In this document: one piece after another, positions 15,237 to 22,480 of the stretch
How positions within the stretch are numbered: position 1 is the stretch's first letter
Layout of the letters: every line of letters starts with the position of its first letter
NCBI GenBank assembly: GCA_025458545.1
Contig: JALOSH010000002.1
Location: forward strand, 1-24,795
DNA: 24,795 nt
Direction of reading: 5' to 3'
Source: Hydrogenophaga sp.
GTDB lineage: Bacteria > Pseudomonadota > Gammaproteobacteria > Burkholderiales > Burkholderiaceae
The notes under the pieces: generated by a model
The model's input: only the letters and a program-made list of their open reading frames with translations
Told to the model about the DNA's origin: nothing
The model's database searches: none
Made by a program: the position numbers and the translations under genes

Positions 15237-16782
15237 ACTTCCATCAGGCTGGGTTACCGCACAACTCGGCGATCTGGTCACCGATATCGTGGGTGGTGGT
15301 ACCCCGAGCAAGGCGAATGCCAGCTATTTCCAAGGTTCGATCCCTTTCATGACTGTCAAGGACCTGCATGCAAGATTCATCGAGGACACGCAGGATCACA
15401 TCACCCAAGAAGCACTTGATGACAGCGCCAGCACCCTGATTCCTGCGGACACACTTGTGGTTGCAAGTCGGATGTCACTGGGCAAGATTGCTCGATCAAA
15501 GAAGGCAACGGCAATCAACCAAGACCTGAAAGCGCTCTTCCTTTGTCAAGGGATCGACAAGACCTACGTGGAACACGCGTGGCGCGCGAATGAGAGTCGC
15601 ATTCAGGCTATGGGCACTGGGACAACAGTTAAAGGCATTCGGCTGGAAGATATTCGTGGACTAGAAGTGCCACTGGCTCCAAGTGCAGAACAAACCCGCA
15701 TTGCTGAACACCTCGATGCCTTGCTGGACCGGATCAAGGCCAGTCAACAACGCCTTGGAACCACCCCCTCTCTGTTAAAGCGCTTTAGACAAGCGGTGCT
15801 TTGCTCAGCCGTCTCTGGTGATCTATTGGAAAAGCCTTCGGCTGCAACTTTTCCCGAGGTTGGATTGGGGTCAGTTTTGGCAGAGCCGCTGCGCAACGGC
15901 AAGTCGGTTCGCGATGGTGATGGTTTGCCGGTTCTTCGACTCACTTCGTTGAAGGCTGGAGGAATTGACCTTTCGGAGACCAAGACAGGGGACTGGTCTG
16001 CGATCAAGGACGTTTCCCGATTTTTGGTTCAAAACGGCGACTACTTGGTGTCACGTGGCAATGGCTCGAAGGAACTTGTTGGTCGTGGCGGACTTGTCGC
16101 TGGCTGCGAGAGTGACATTGCGTTCCCTGACACGATGATCCGGATGCGCCCAGACATCGCTCGCCTGTCTCCTGCTTACTTAGGAATCGTTTGGTCGAGT
16201 CAGCCTGTGAGGCAACAAATAGAACTCGCGGCCAAGACTACCGCCGGTATCTGGAAAGTGTCACAGCCTGACTTGGAGAATGTCCGGCTTCCTTTGCCGA
16301 CAGTGGAGGAGCAAGCGAAAATCGTTCGCCGGGTCGAATCGCTGTTCAAACTGGCCGACCGTATCGAAGCCCGTTACATCGCAGCCTGTACACAAGCTCA
16401 GCGGCTGACCCCATTGGTGTTGGCCAAAGCCTTCCGTGGCGAGCTGTTGCCGCAAGACCCCAGCGACGAACCGGCCAGCGCACTGCTGGCCAGATTGGAG
16501 GGCCAAAGGCCCAATGTTGCGGAACAAGCGTCGCACCTGGCGAAAAAGATGCCTACAAGGCCACCCAAGATGAGATATATCGACAAGGTGGCCGTCAAGG
16601 CTGCGATCCTAAAGATGAAGAATGATCGCTTCTCGTTCGGCGAGTTGAGGGCTCAGGCGCCTGGCGACTACGAGTCTCTCAAAGCAGCACTGTTCGAGCT
16701 CCTGGAGGAAGCGCATCCTATTGTCCGACAGGTCTTTGACAAGAAGCTCAAGGCGATGCAGCTCGAGCGGGTGAAGCGATGA
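15229..16782 (+). CDS. hsdS: type I restriction specificity subunit (HsdS) with C-terminal extension
   Basis: A 517-residue specificity subunit; ATG 15229 gives the family-typical MSELPSGWV start and overlaps the DUF1016 gene by 8 bases. Target recognition domain 1 spans about 8-155, followed by the conserved helix beginning RIAEHLDALLDRI (157) and LKRFRQAVLCSAVSGDL. Domain 2 spans about 207-360, followed by IVRRVESLFKLADRIEARY (365 on) and VLAKAFRGELL. The two domains read two half-sites of a split DNA target. Residues about 441-517 are an extra Lys-rich helical region beyond the second conserved helix (VAVKAAILKM, FSFGELRAQ). The recognition domains use visibly more A/T-rich codons than hsdM, as expected for exchanged specificity domains. 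AAA gene overlap is 4 bases. Confidence 0.95.
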   Translation: MSELPSGWVTAQLGDLVTDIVGGGTPSKANASYFQGSIPFMTVKDLHARFIEDTQDHITQEALDDSASTLIPADTLVVASRMSLGKIARSKKATAINQDLKALFLCQGIDKTYVEHAWRANESRIQAMGTGTTVKGIRLEDIRGLEVPLAPSAEQTRIAEHLDALLDRIKASQQRLGTTPSLLKRFRQAVLCSAVSGDLLEKPSAATFPEVGLGSVLAEPLRNGKSVRDGDGLPVLRLTSLKAGGIDLSETKTGDWSAIKDVSRFLVQNGDYLVSRGNGSKELVGRGGLVAGCESDIAFPDTMIRMRPDIARLSPAYLGIVWSSQPVRQQIELAAKTTAGIWKVSQPDLENVRLPLPTVEEQAKIVRRVESLFKLADRIEARYIAACTQAQRLTPLVLAKAFRGELLPQDPSDEPASALLARLEGQRPNVAEQASHLAKKMPTRPPKMRYIDKVAVKAAILKMKNDRFSFGELRAQAPGDYESLKAALFELLEEAHPIVRQVFDKKLKAMQLERVKR

Positions 16783-18416
16783 AGCTCACCCGCGTTCACA
16801 TTGTCAAAGCGGCGACCTGTGGCGGTTTTCTCGACGGGCTCGATATTGGCCTTCGAGGAACGATGGTCGGTCCCGAGCAGTTCAACCCACTCTGTCTTGT
16901 CGGCCCCAATGGTGCGGGTAAATCGCAGTTTCTACAGGTTGTCGCCGAGGCCTTTCAGACGGTTTTCCACGCCTGTGTCGACAACGAGGAGCGTGCCAAA
17001 GGCAACGAGGACCTTCAGTTCGAGATCGAATACATCATTCGTCCCAGAGGAGAGGGCAATCCAGTCCAAGTTCGTATCTCACAGCGCAGCGGGGCCAAGA
17101 GGCGTCCGGCTCCCAAGGTCGAACGGATGGACGGGCTCAATTGGGTTGAATGCGTTTTTGAAGAGCCTGCCACACGCGATCTTCTTCCAGCTCGGATCGT
17201 CGGCTACACGTCCGGTGACAACGAGACCTTGAGTCTGCCGTTCCTGGTCAGTCGAAGCGGTTACGCCGATGCTGTCGGCAAGCAGGCGTTGGACCGTGAG
17301 CCGCATGTGAAGGGACAGCCGATCCCCGACACCCGGTTGATGCTCGTGGACTACGGAACACACCTCGAGGTGCTAGTCGCAAATCTACTTCTGGGGACTA
17401 CGGAGGAGAGAGTTGCGTTGCTTCGCGACGCCAAGCTCAAGGAACTGCACTCCTTTAGGTGCGTGATTCAGCTGGCCCACTCCGCTGTTCCTCGACTAGG
17501 GGCACGCAAGACATCGACGAGGAAGCGCAAGGGGGTGCAGCTAACCGATGAGCTCGAGCGCTACATCGACCAGCTCAAGCGGTGCTCGACCTGCCATGCC
17601 TACGAAGAAAAGACCGAGACCTACGTCTTCGACTTCTTGGTGACGGACGAAATGCGCGCGGCGTTTGAAGCATTCTGGGCTACGACTATCGATCTGTACT
17701 CGGCAATGCACAAGCTAGCGATGTTGAACGACTTGGCTATACCGAAGGTCACCCGGGAGCGGTTAATGCGCGACATCAAGACAAGGCGCTTCGCATCGCG
17801 ATTGCCTGAGCCGCAAGATGAGGATCGGGTCTTTCGATTTGAGCAGGTTCGGTTTCTGCCCGAGGTCGGTGAAGGCGTTGTCGACTACGTCTCCCTATCC
17901 GACGGTGAGCATCAGCTAGCTCAAATTCTCGGGACGATGTGCATGGCTTCGTTCCCGAACGTGCTGTTCCTACTCGACGAGCCGGAGTCGCATTTCAACC
18001 CGCAATGGCGCGTCAAGTTCATCTCGCGGCTGATGGACCTGCCCACGGCAAACGGTCCGCGCAGTGAACCGGGCGGAGCCCCTGCACAGCAAGACTGCTT
18101 GCTGACGACGCATACGCCGTTCGTTCCTTCGGATATGTCGCGGGAGAACGTTCTCATTTTCAAGAAGAGTGGCGCAACGGTCGAGGTACGGCGGCCAAAC
18201 ATTGAGACCTTCGGCACAACCTTCGACGCCATTCTTGGAGAGTGCTTCGACGTTCGACCGCCGATGTCGGAGGTCCCGCGACGTGAGATCAAGGAGTTGA
18301 TGGTCAGCCAGGACGCGAAAGTCGTCAAAGCGGGCATCGCGAAGTTAGGAGATTCAGTCGACAAGGTGTTCTTGATGGATCACCTTCGCCAGATCTCGAA
18401 GCAGGAGGGCGCATAG
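16779..18416 (+). CDS. restriction-associated AAA/ABC-type ATPase (PtuA-like)
   Basis: A 545-residue ATPase. Walker A is GPNGAGKS (42-49), the ABC signature is LSDGEHQ (373-379), Walker B with catalytic Glu is LFLLDEP (D400, E401), and a TTHTPFVPSD segment supplies the switch His. Between Walker A and the signature is a long insert, as in SMC/RecN/OLD-like ATPases. No TOPRIM domain follows, which argues against OLD or GajA. I recall the YTSGDNETLSLPF region (about 146-158) as typical of ATPases annotated 'restriction system-associated'. An HNH nuclease gene starts two bases after its stop, so it probably pairs with that nuclease, as PtuA does with PtuB in Septu. Codons are more A/T-rich than in hsdR/hsdM, which may indicate a separate origin. 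Confidence 0.85.
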   Translation: MKLTRVHIVKAATCGGFLDGLDIGLRGTMVGPEQFNPLCLVGPNGAGKSQFLQVVAEAFQTVFHACVDNEERAKGNEDLQFEIEYIIRPRGEGNPVQVRISQRSGAKRRPAPKVERMDGLNWVECVFEEPATRDLLPARIVGYTSGDNETLSLPFLVSRSGYADAVGKQALDREPHVKGQPIPDTRLMLVDYGTHLEVLVANLLLGTTEERVALLRDAKLKELHSFRCVIQLAHSAVPRLGARKTSTRKRKGVQLTDELERYIDQLKRCSTCHAYEEKTETYVFDFLVTDEMRAAFEAFWATTIDLYSAMHKLAMLNDLAIPKVTRERLMRDIKTRRFASRLPEPQDEDRVFRFEQVRFLPEVGEGVVDYVSLSDGEHQLAQILGTMCMASFPNVLFLLDEPESHFNPQWRVKFISRLMDLPTANGPRSEPGGAPAQQDCLLTTHTPFVPSDMSRENVLIFKKSGATVEVRRPNIETFGTTFDAILGECFDVRPPMSEVPRREIKELMVSQDAKVVKAGIAKLGDSVDKVFLMDHLRQISKQEGA

Positions 18417-18418
18417 GT

Positions 18419-19489
18419 ATGCTCTTCGGCTATCCGCTTGCCGCGACGCAGAACAACTGGTTTCACGATTGCTTGGTGAAGGCAATCAAGAACGTGCATG
18501 CGCTGGTAGACGCCAAGAAGCGGTATCCGGCCTGGCCCAAGATCCTGCCCGACGCGCACCAGGCAACGCTGCAGTCTCGCACGGGGCTCCGTGATCGGCT
18601 CAAGGCGTACAACATTGCGCTTCGGAAGCTGTCATCGCAGAGTGAAAGGGATGCCGTTCTCGCCGCCCTCTCAGATCAGAATCGTATTTCGGACCTGCTG
18701 TCTAGCGCCAGCGATTGCGCGGCCCTCGATGCGCTGCCCACGGTCATTCATGGCGCCACAACCTCGCTATTTGACTTTGCCTTCGGGTTGCTCACCGAAC
18801 TCAAGGTTCGTGACGAGCACTACGAGGCTATCTACAACGCGGTAACCGCGCATGTCTGTCCCTTCTGCGGTACGGAGTACTTCGACGCGCCCGGGGCGCC
18901 GCGCGAGGCCCTGGACCATTTCCTCGCGAAGAGTCGCTACCCATTTGCCGCCGCCAACCTGAGGAACCTCGTGCCCATGGGGCACAAGTGCAACTCGAGA
19001 TACAAGCTCGCGGTTGATGTGCTTTACGACGCGAATGGTGTGCGTCGCGTGGCTTTCGACCCGTACAACCACGCGAAGATTGGCGTGGTACTCGACCACA
19101 GCGACCCGTTTGACGGCCCAACACCGACGCCCAAGTGGTCCATCAAGTTTGACCCTGATGGACCAGGTGTGTCGACCTGGGATGCAGTGTTTTCCATTCG
19201 CGAGCGGTACCAACGAGACTATCTGGACGAAGGCTACTCGGCATGGTTGACGGAGTTTCAGAACTGGGCGCGAAGTGCCGATCAGCGTGGTGATACTGAC
19301 GCCAGCCTGATCCAAGCACTCAGGAGGTTCGAGCAGTATTGCGACGACAACGGGATGCGAGACAAAGCGTTCCTCAAGGCAGCCGTATTTCGGATGCTGC
19401 GACTACGCTGCGAACAGGGGCATGACCGTCTGAAACATTTATTGCGTGATCTCCTGCGCCCGTTGACGACTCCAATTCCTTGCCCATGA
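18419..19489 (+). CDS. HNH-type nuclease (PtuB-like)
   Basis: A 356-residue protein; ATG 18419 lies two bases after the ATPase stop, with AGGAGG about ten bases before. The HNH core is CPFCG (C147, C150), ALDHFLAKSRYP with D166-H167, then NLVPMGHKCNSRYK (N183, H189, C191, N192, final Lys). This gives the zinc pair, the general-base His and the CN-x-x-K ending of ββα-metal nucleases. The flanking N-terminal (1-140) and C-terminal (200-356) parts are helical and unrecognised. It probably cleaves nucleic acid under control of the ATPase. In retron Ec78 a PtuAB pair of this kind is reported to act on tRNA; whether DNA or RNA is the target here is unknown. Confidence 0.85.
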   Translation: MLFGYPLAATQNNWFHDCLVKAIKNVHALVDAKKRYPAWPKILPDAHQATLQSRTGLRDRLKAYNIALRKLSSQSERDAVLAALSDQNRISDLLSSASDCAALDALPTVIHGATTSLFDFAFGLLTELKVRDEHYEAIYNAVTAHVCPFCGTEYFDAPGAPREALDHFLAKSRYPFAAANLRNLVPMGHKCNSRYKLAVDVLYDANGVRRVAFDPYNHAKIGVVLDHSDPFDGPTPTPKWSIKFDPDGPGVSTWDAVFSIRERYQRDYLDEGYSAWLTEFQNWARSADQRGDTDASLIQALRRFEQYCDDNGMRDKAFLKAAVFRMLRLRCEQGHDRLKHLLRDLLRPLTTPIPCP

Positions 19490-20418
19490 GCGACATCAAA
19501 CTCTTCCGCATCTCCAAGGGCCAAGCCACCGAGCTGCAAAGTGCCGCATCGGATCTGGAGAAGCCGATGCAAAACCTAATCGAGGCGAACCTGGAGACCT
19601 TTCTGGGCATCCGCTTACTGGCCTCGGAATACGCCACCGGCAAGACGCACGGCGGTCGCATCGATTCGCTGGGACTTGATGAAAACCACTGTCCGGTGAT
19701 CATCGAATACAAGCGCTCGGTGGGCGAGAACGTGATCAACCAGGGGCTTTACTACTTGGACTGGCTGATGGACCACCAGGCCGAGTTCAAGCTGTTGGTG
19801 CTGGAGAAAGTGGGAAAGGCAGCGGCCGATGCCATCGACTGGAGCGCGCCGCGCCTGGTGTGCATCGCTGCCGACTTCACCAAGTTCGACGGGCATGCGG
19901 TGCAACAGATGAACCGGAATATCGAGCTGATTCGTTACCGGAGGTTTGGTGACGACTTTCTGTTGTTTGAACTGGCCAACGCCAGCACTGCATTCGCCAG
20001 CAAAGCCAAGATCACAAAGGGCAGCAAGGCTCCGGTGTCGGCCGTTGCCGGGGGTACCGACAAGACATACGCCGAACACCTGAGCACGTTGTCGCCCGAA
20101 TTGAAGATGGTGTTGACCTCACTGGTGAACTACGCAACTTCGCTGGGTGATGACGTCCAGCCCAAAGAGCTCAAGCTGTACGTGGCCTTCAAACGGCTGA
20201 AAAATTTCGCCACCGTGGTGCTCGCAAAAAAGGGGGTACTTTTGTACTTGCACCTTGACCCTGCGCCGGTGGTGAAGGCGTTAAAAAACGCCAGGGATGT
20301 GAGCGCTGTTGGGCATTGGGGAACAGGTGACGTGGAAATCACCTTGACCTCAATGAAAGAGTTTGAAGAGGTCAAGCCGCTTCTGGCGGCGGCGTACGAG
20401 GGGCGGGCGCCGGCTTGA
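19486..20418 (+). CDS. DUF5655-type protein with predicted PD-(D/E)xK nuclease domain
   Basis: A 310-residue protein starting at ATG 19486, overlapping the HNH gene by 4 bases (ATGA). The N-terminal half (about 5-165) fits a DUF91/NucS-like restriction-endonuclease fold: IEANLETFLGIRLLASEY, then D60 (GGRIDSLGL), E74-Y-K76 (VIIEYKRS), and helix GENVINQGLYYLDWL. The C-terminal part (about 190-305) fits DUF5655, with LKLYVAFKRLKNFATVV and a β-region around GHWGTGDVEITL. DUF5655 proteins occur as single genes and in restriction loci; their function is not established. Here coupling to the ATPase/HNH pair suggests a third component of that module. Nuclease activity is inferred from the motif spacing only. 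Confidence 0.82.
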   Translation: MSDIKLFRISKGQATELQSAASDLEKPMQNLIEANLETFLGIRLLASEYATGKTHGGRIDSLGLDENHCPVIIEYKRSVGENVINQGLYYLDWLMDHQAEFKLLVLEKVGKAAADAIDWSAPRLVCIAADFTKFDGHAVQQMNRNIELIRYRRFGDDFLLFELANASTAFASKAKITKGSKAPVSAVAGGTDKTYAEHLSTLSPELKMVLTSLVNYATSLGDDVQPKELKLYVAFKRLKNFATVVLAKKGVLLYLHLDPAPVVKALKNARDVSAVGHWGTGDVEITLTSMKEFEEVKPLLAAAYEGRAPA

Positions 20419-20439
20419 GCCGGTGACCTGTACCTACTG

Positions 20440-20446
20440 AAGGAGG
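20440..20446 (+). promoter_or_regulatory. strong ribosome binding site for a TTG start
   Basis: AAGGAGG, six bases before TTG 20453. It is the best Shine-Dalgarno match in the operon and fixes TTG as the start of the membrane protein, since no ATG precedes the first membrane helix. Confidence 0.75.
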
Positions 20447-20452
20447 ATCTGT

Positions 20453-21274
20453 TTGGAAGCGTTCAACGCCCTGGTGCAAAGCCCGCTGCTGCAGCTATTG
20501 GCGCCGCTGCTGGGCGGCGCTGCTTTGCTAGCGTTCTTCTGGTGGCGTGCAGGATCAATCAGAAGTGTGTTGGATCGGGTTTGGCATCTGCTGGCCGGTA
20601 GCACCGACGTCAACGATCCGATCTTGAAGGAAGTCTTGATGAACAGCCGGGAGCTGGAACGGTTCCGCTTCACCTACCGGATCAGGGTGGATTCATTGGA
20701 TGACGTTCACAAGCTGCACGCTTGGAGTCAGAAGCATCGCCTGGATATCGCAACCCTGTCTAAGGCCCGCGAATGGGTCGACGTAACGCGTCCAGAACTG
20801 ATCAAGGAGCCTCCCAAGCACTATGTCCAGTGGAGGGTTGGCATGGCGTTGTCGTTACTCGCTTTGGTGTACGTGCTCGGGGCACTGCTGCTGCCGTCAG
20901 GCGCTTTGTTGCACATGAAGGCTTCGGGCACTTACTTCCGAATGCAAGAGTCGTCATTCCAGCACCCGCTGTGGCTTTGGTCCGTCTCATCTTCGGACTG
21001 CAAAACAAACGTCGCTGAGGTGGAGCGCACAACAGGGTTCACCCCGGAAGAGGCTGAGCTGATTTGCGGGATGTTGCTGGACGGGAAAGCCAAGTCCCTG
21101 ATCGACGATAACGAAACCGTGCAGCGTTCGATGTTCGTCGGTGCTTTTGTGTTGTTGGCTTTGTGGTCCGCTCTTTTTCTATGGCAAACCGGTGGCGCTC
21201 AAGCCGCGATTGATCTGCGCAGGCGCATGGCTGGCGCAGACCAAACTGCAAAAGAAGAAGGCGTGGAGCCTTGA
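20453..21274 (+). CDS. three-helix membrane protein (DUF6216-like)
   Basis: A 273-residue protein starting at TTG 20453 behind AAGGAGG. There are three predicted membrane helices: about 11-32 (LLQLLAPLLGGAALLAFFWW), 127-148 (WRVGMALSLLALVYVLGALL) and 227-245 (MFVGAFVLLALWSALFL). Between helices 1 and 2 lies a conserved-looking soluble segment (RELERFRFTYRIRVDSLDDV); between 2 and 3 is a segment with two Cys (C183, C203) that could pair outside the cytoplasm. It resembles the DUF6216 family by recollection only. As the last gene of the defence operon it could be an abortive-infection-type membrane effector or an accessory anchor, but a 34-base gap and its own ribosome site leave independence possible. 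Confidence 0.65.
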   Translation: MEAFNALVQSPLLQLLAPLLGGAALLAFFWWRAGSIRSVLDRVWHLLAGSTDVNDPILKEVLMNSRELERFRFTYRIRVDSLDDVHKLHAWSQKHRLDIATLSKAREWVDVTRPELIKEPPKHYVQWRVGMALSLLALVYVLGALLLPSGALLHMKASGTYFRMQESSFQHPLWLWSVSSSDCKTNVAEVERTTGFTPEEAELICGMLLDGKAKSLIDDNETVQRSMFVGAFVLLALWSALFLWQTGGAQAAIDLRRRMAGADQTAKEEGVEP

Positions 21275-21318
21275 TAGATGCAAATCAACTGGCTATCTTT
21301 CTGCAGCCGGTTCAAGCA

Positions 21319-22236
21319 TCACGCCGGCAACCCCTGCTGCTGCAACACCTGTTCCACCAACGCCGCATACCGCGGTGAGAATTTCTTCAGCCCTTTGCGG
21401 GTGAGGTGGATTTCGTTGATCCAGTCGCCGCTGTCACCCGGGGCGCCCAGGGCGGCGGGCAGCAGCGGGATGGCCGTGGTGTCCAGAAAGTGCAGGTTGG
21501 GAAAGCGCGCGGTATCGGCCGCGCATGCGTTGCCCAGCGCATTGAAGCGGCGGATGAGTTCGCTGCCCACGGGCAGATAGTCGGCTTCGGGAATGGCATA
21601 GGCCACCACGGCTTTGAAGAGCCAGGGGCCCACCAGGCTGCTGCCGGGGAACACGCCCGCCGGGCGGGGTGTGGGCACGCCGTAGCCGTGCAAGAAAGCG
21701 GGGCGTCCGGCCGAAGCGCTGGTGTCGCGCTGTTGCAGCAGGGTTTGCAGGTTGGCTTTGAAGTAGCTGGCGAAGGTGGCAAAGCCGTCGTCGCTGAGGT
21801 AGCGCGCCGCGCCGGTGGCGGGGTCGCCCCATTCGTCTTGCGTGCGGAAGATGCGTTGCGCCAGCGGGGTGCGCTGGCCGTCGGGCGCGTGGGCCAGCAC
21901 CTGGCAGGCGTCGATGAGGTCGTTGCCGCCGCAGGAGAGCAGCAGGGCGTGCCAGTCCCAGCCGTTGGGCTGCAGCAGGGCACGCCGGTACCAGCGGTCG
22001 TTGGCAAAGTCGGTCATGCGCGCGAGGGTGTGGCCGGGCCGCGCGCAGTTGACGGCCACAGCGGTTTTGCTCAGGCGCATTTCGGTGAGCACGTTGCCCA
22101 CCGGCGCCAGCGGCACGCTGCCGATGGAGAACCACGAGTCGCCATGCGCGAGAAAGCGGTAGTGGCGGCGGCCGATTTCAAAGACGTTGTCGCGGGCGTC
22201 GATGTCGGACCCACGGATGATGTGCAGCTGGTTCAT
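21319..22236 (-). CDS. SGNH/GDSL-like hydrolase
   Basis: A 305-residue protein on the minus strand; ATG 22236 is preceded by AGGAG at good spacing, and the longer in-frame extension is rejected. Block I is HGDSWFS (catalytic S34), block III is SCGGNDLID (N105 in the oxyanion region), and the C-terminal block is INEIHLTRKG with H277. The usual Asp of the DxxH pair is Asn (N274), though D271 lies three residues earlier. Family members hydrolyse esters of lipids, carbohydrates or acetylated polymers. No signal peptide is seen, so it may be cytoplasmic. The hydrophobic SSLVGPWLFKAVVAYAIP segment is probably buried core. The substrate is unknown. It is convergent with the defence operon, 44 bases from its last stop. 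Confidence 0.8.
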   Translation of the reverse strand: MNQLHIIRGSDIDARDNVFEIGRRHYRFLAHGDSWFSIGSVPLAPVGNVLTEMRLSKTAVAVNCARPGHTLARMTDFANDRWYRRALLQPNGWDWHALLLSCGGNDLIDACQVLAHAPDGQRTPLAQRIFRTQDEWGDPATGAARYLSDDGFATFASYFKANLQTLLQQRDTSASAGRPAFLHGYGVPTPRPAGVFPGSSLVGPWLFKAVVAYAIPEADYLPVGSELIRRFNALGNACAADTARFPNLHFLDTTAIPLLPAALGAPGDSGDWINEIHLTRKGLKKFSPRYAALVEQVLQQQGLPA

Positions 22237-22480
22237 GGAGGCTCCTGTGGCAAGCACAGCCACTCTAGTGCCCCGGCCGACGCCCGGCAACCCACAGGAA
22301 GGGGGTGCCGGTTCGGGCGGCGGCGTCTGGTGCACAACGTTCCCTGAACGGTGAGTACAACCAGTTTGAACGGAGCGTGAGCAGGACCGCTTTGGCCCGA
22401 CTGATGACGCAGTTTTAGCCCGGAGCCTGTCGAACTGGCATAGGATCGAAACGCAGACTGAACCAGCAGAAGGACCCTTG
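22237..22480. promoter_or_regulatory. divergent intergenic region with repeats
   Basis: This 244-base region should hold promoters for the SGNH gene (minus) and the amidase gene (plus). TCCTGTGG (22243-22250) and CCACAGGA (22292-22299) form an 8-bp inverted repeat; on the minus strand the downstream arm overlaps the AGGAG site of the SGNH gene. CGTTC (22338-22342) and GAACG (22346-22350) form a short palindrome, and TGAACGG recurs at 22345 and 22367, 22 bp apart. No convincing -35/-10 pair could be chosen by eye. Confidence 0.5.

Larger units (their letters stand above)
9197..21274 (+). other. composite defence operon: type I R-M plus ATPase/HNH module
   Basis: Eight same-strand genes with gaps or overlaps of +11, -4, -8, -4, +2, -4 and +34 bases, so they are probably one transcript. 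Order: hsdR, hsdM, DUF1016-type nuclease, hsdS, AAA ATPase, HNH nuclease, DUF5655-type PD-(D/E)xK protein, membrane protein. Four separate nuclease-type active sites can be read in it. No integrase or flanking repeats were seen. That all eight genes act together in defence is inference. Confidence 0.8.

Noticed and set aside
13815..15311. Minus-strand open frame of 498 codons opposite the DUF1016 gene
   Set aside because: No domain is recognisable; the plus strand holds three well-supported overlapping genes here.
17583..17597. CSTCH in the ATPase, which matches the c-type heme motif CxxCH
   Set aside because: The protein has no signal peptide and is a cytoplasmic ATPase; the match is most likely chance or a structural metal site.
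16779..18416. PrrC/RloC-type anticodon nuclease
   Set aside because: The ATPase is not fused to a recognisable anticodon-nuclease domain or zinc-hook; the nuclease is a separate HNH protein. Only the genomic position is similar.
16779..19489. Gabija or OLD-type system
   Set aside because: The ATPase has no TOPRIM domain after Walker B and the partner is HNH, not a UvrD-like helicase.
18419..20452. Retron locus
   Set aside because: No reverse transcriptase gene and no msr/msd-like inverted repeats were found, although retron Ec78 uses a PtuAB pair.
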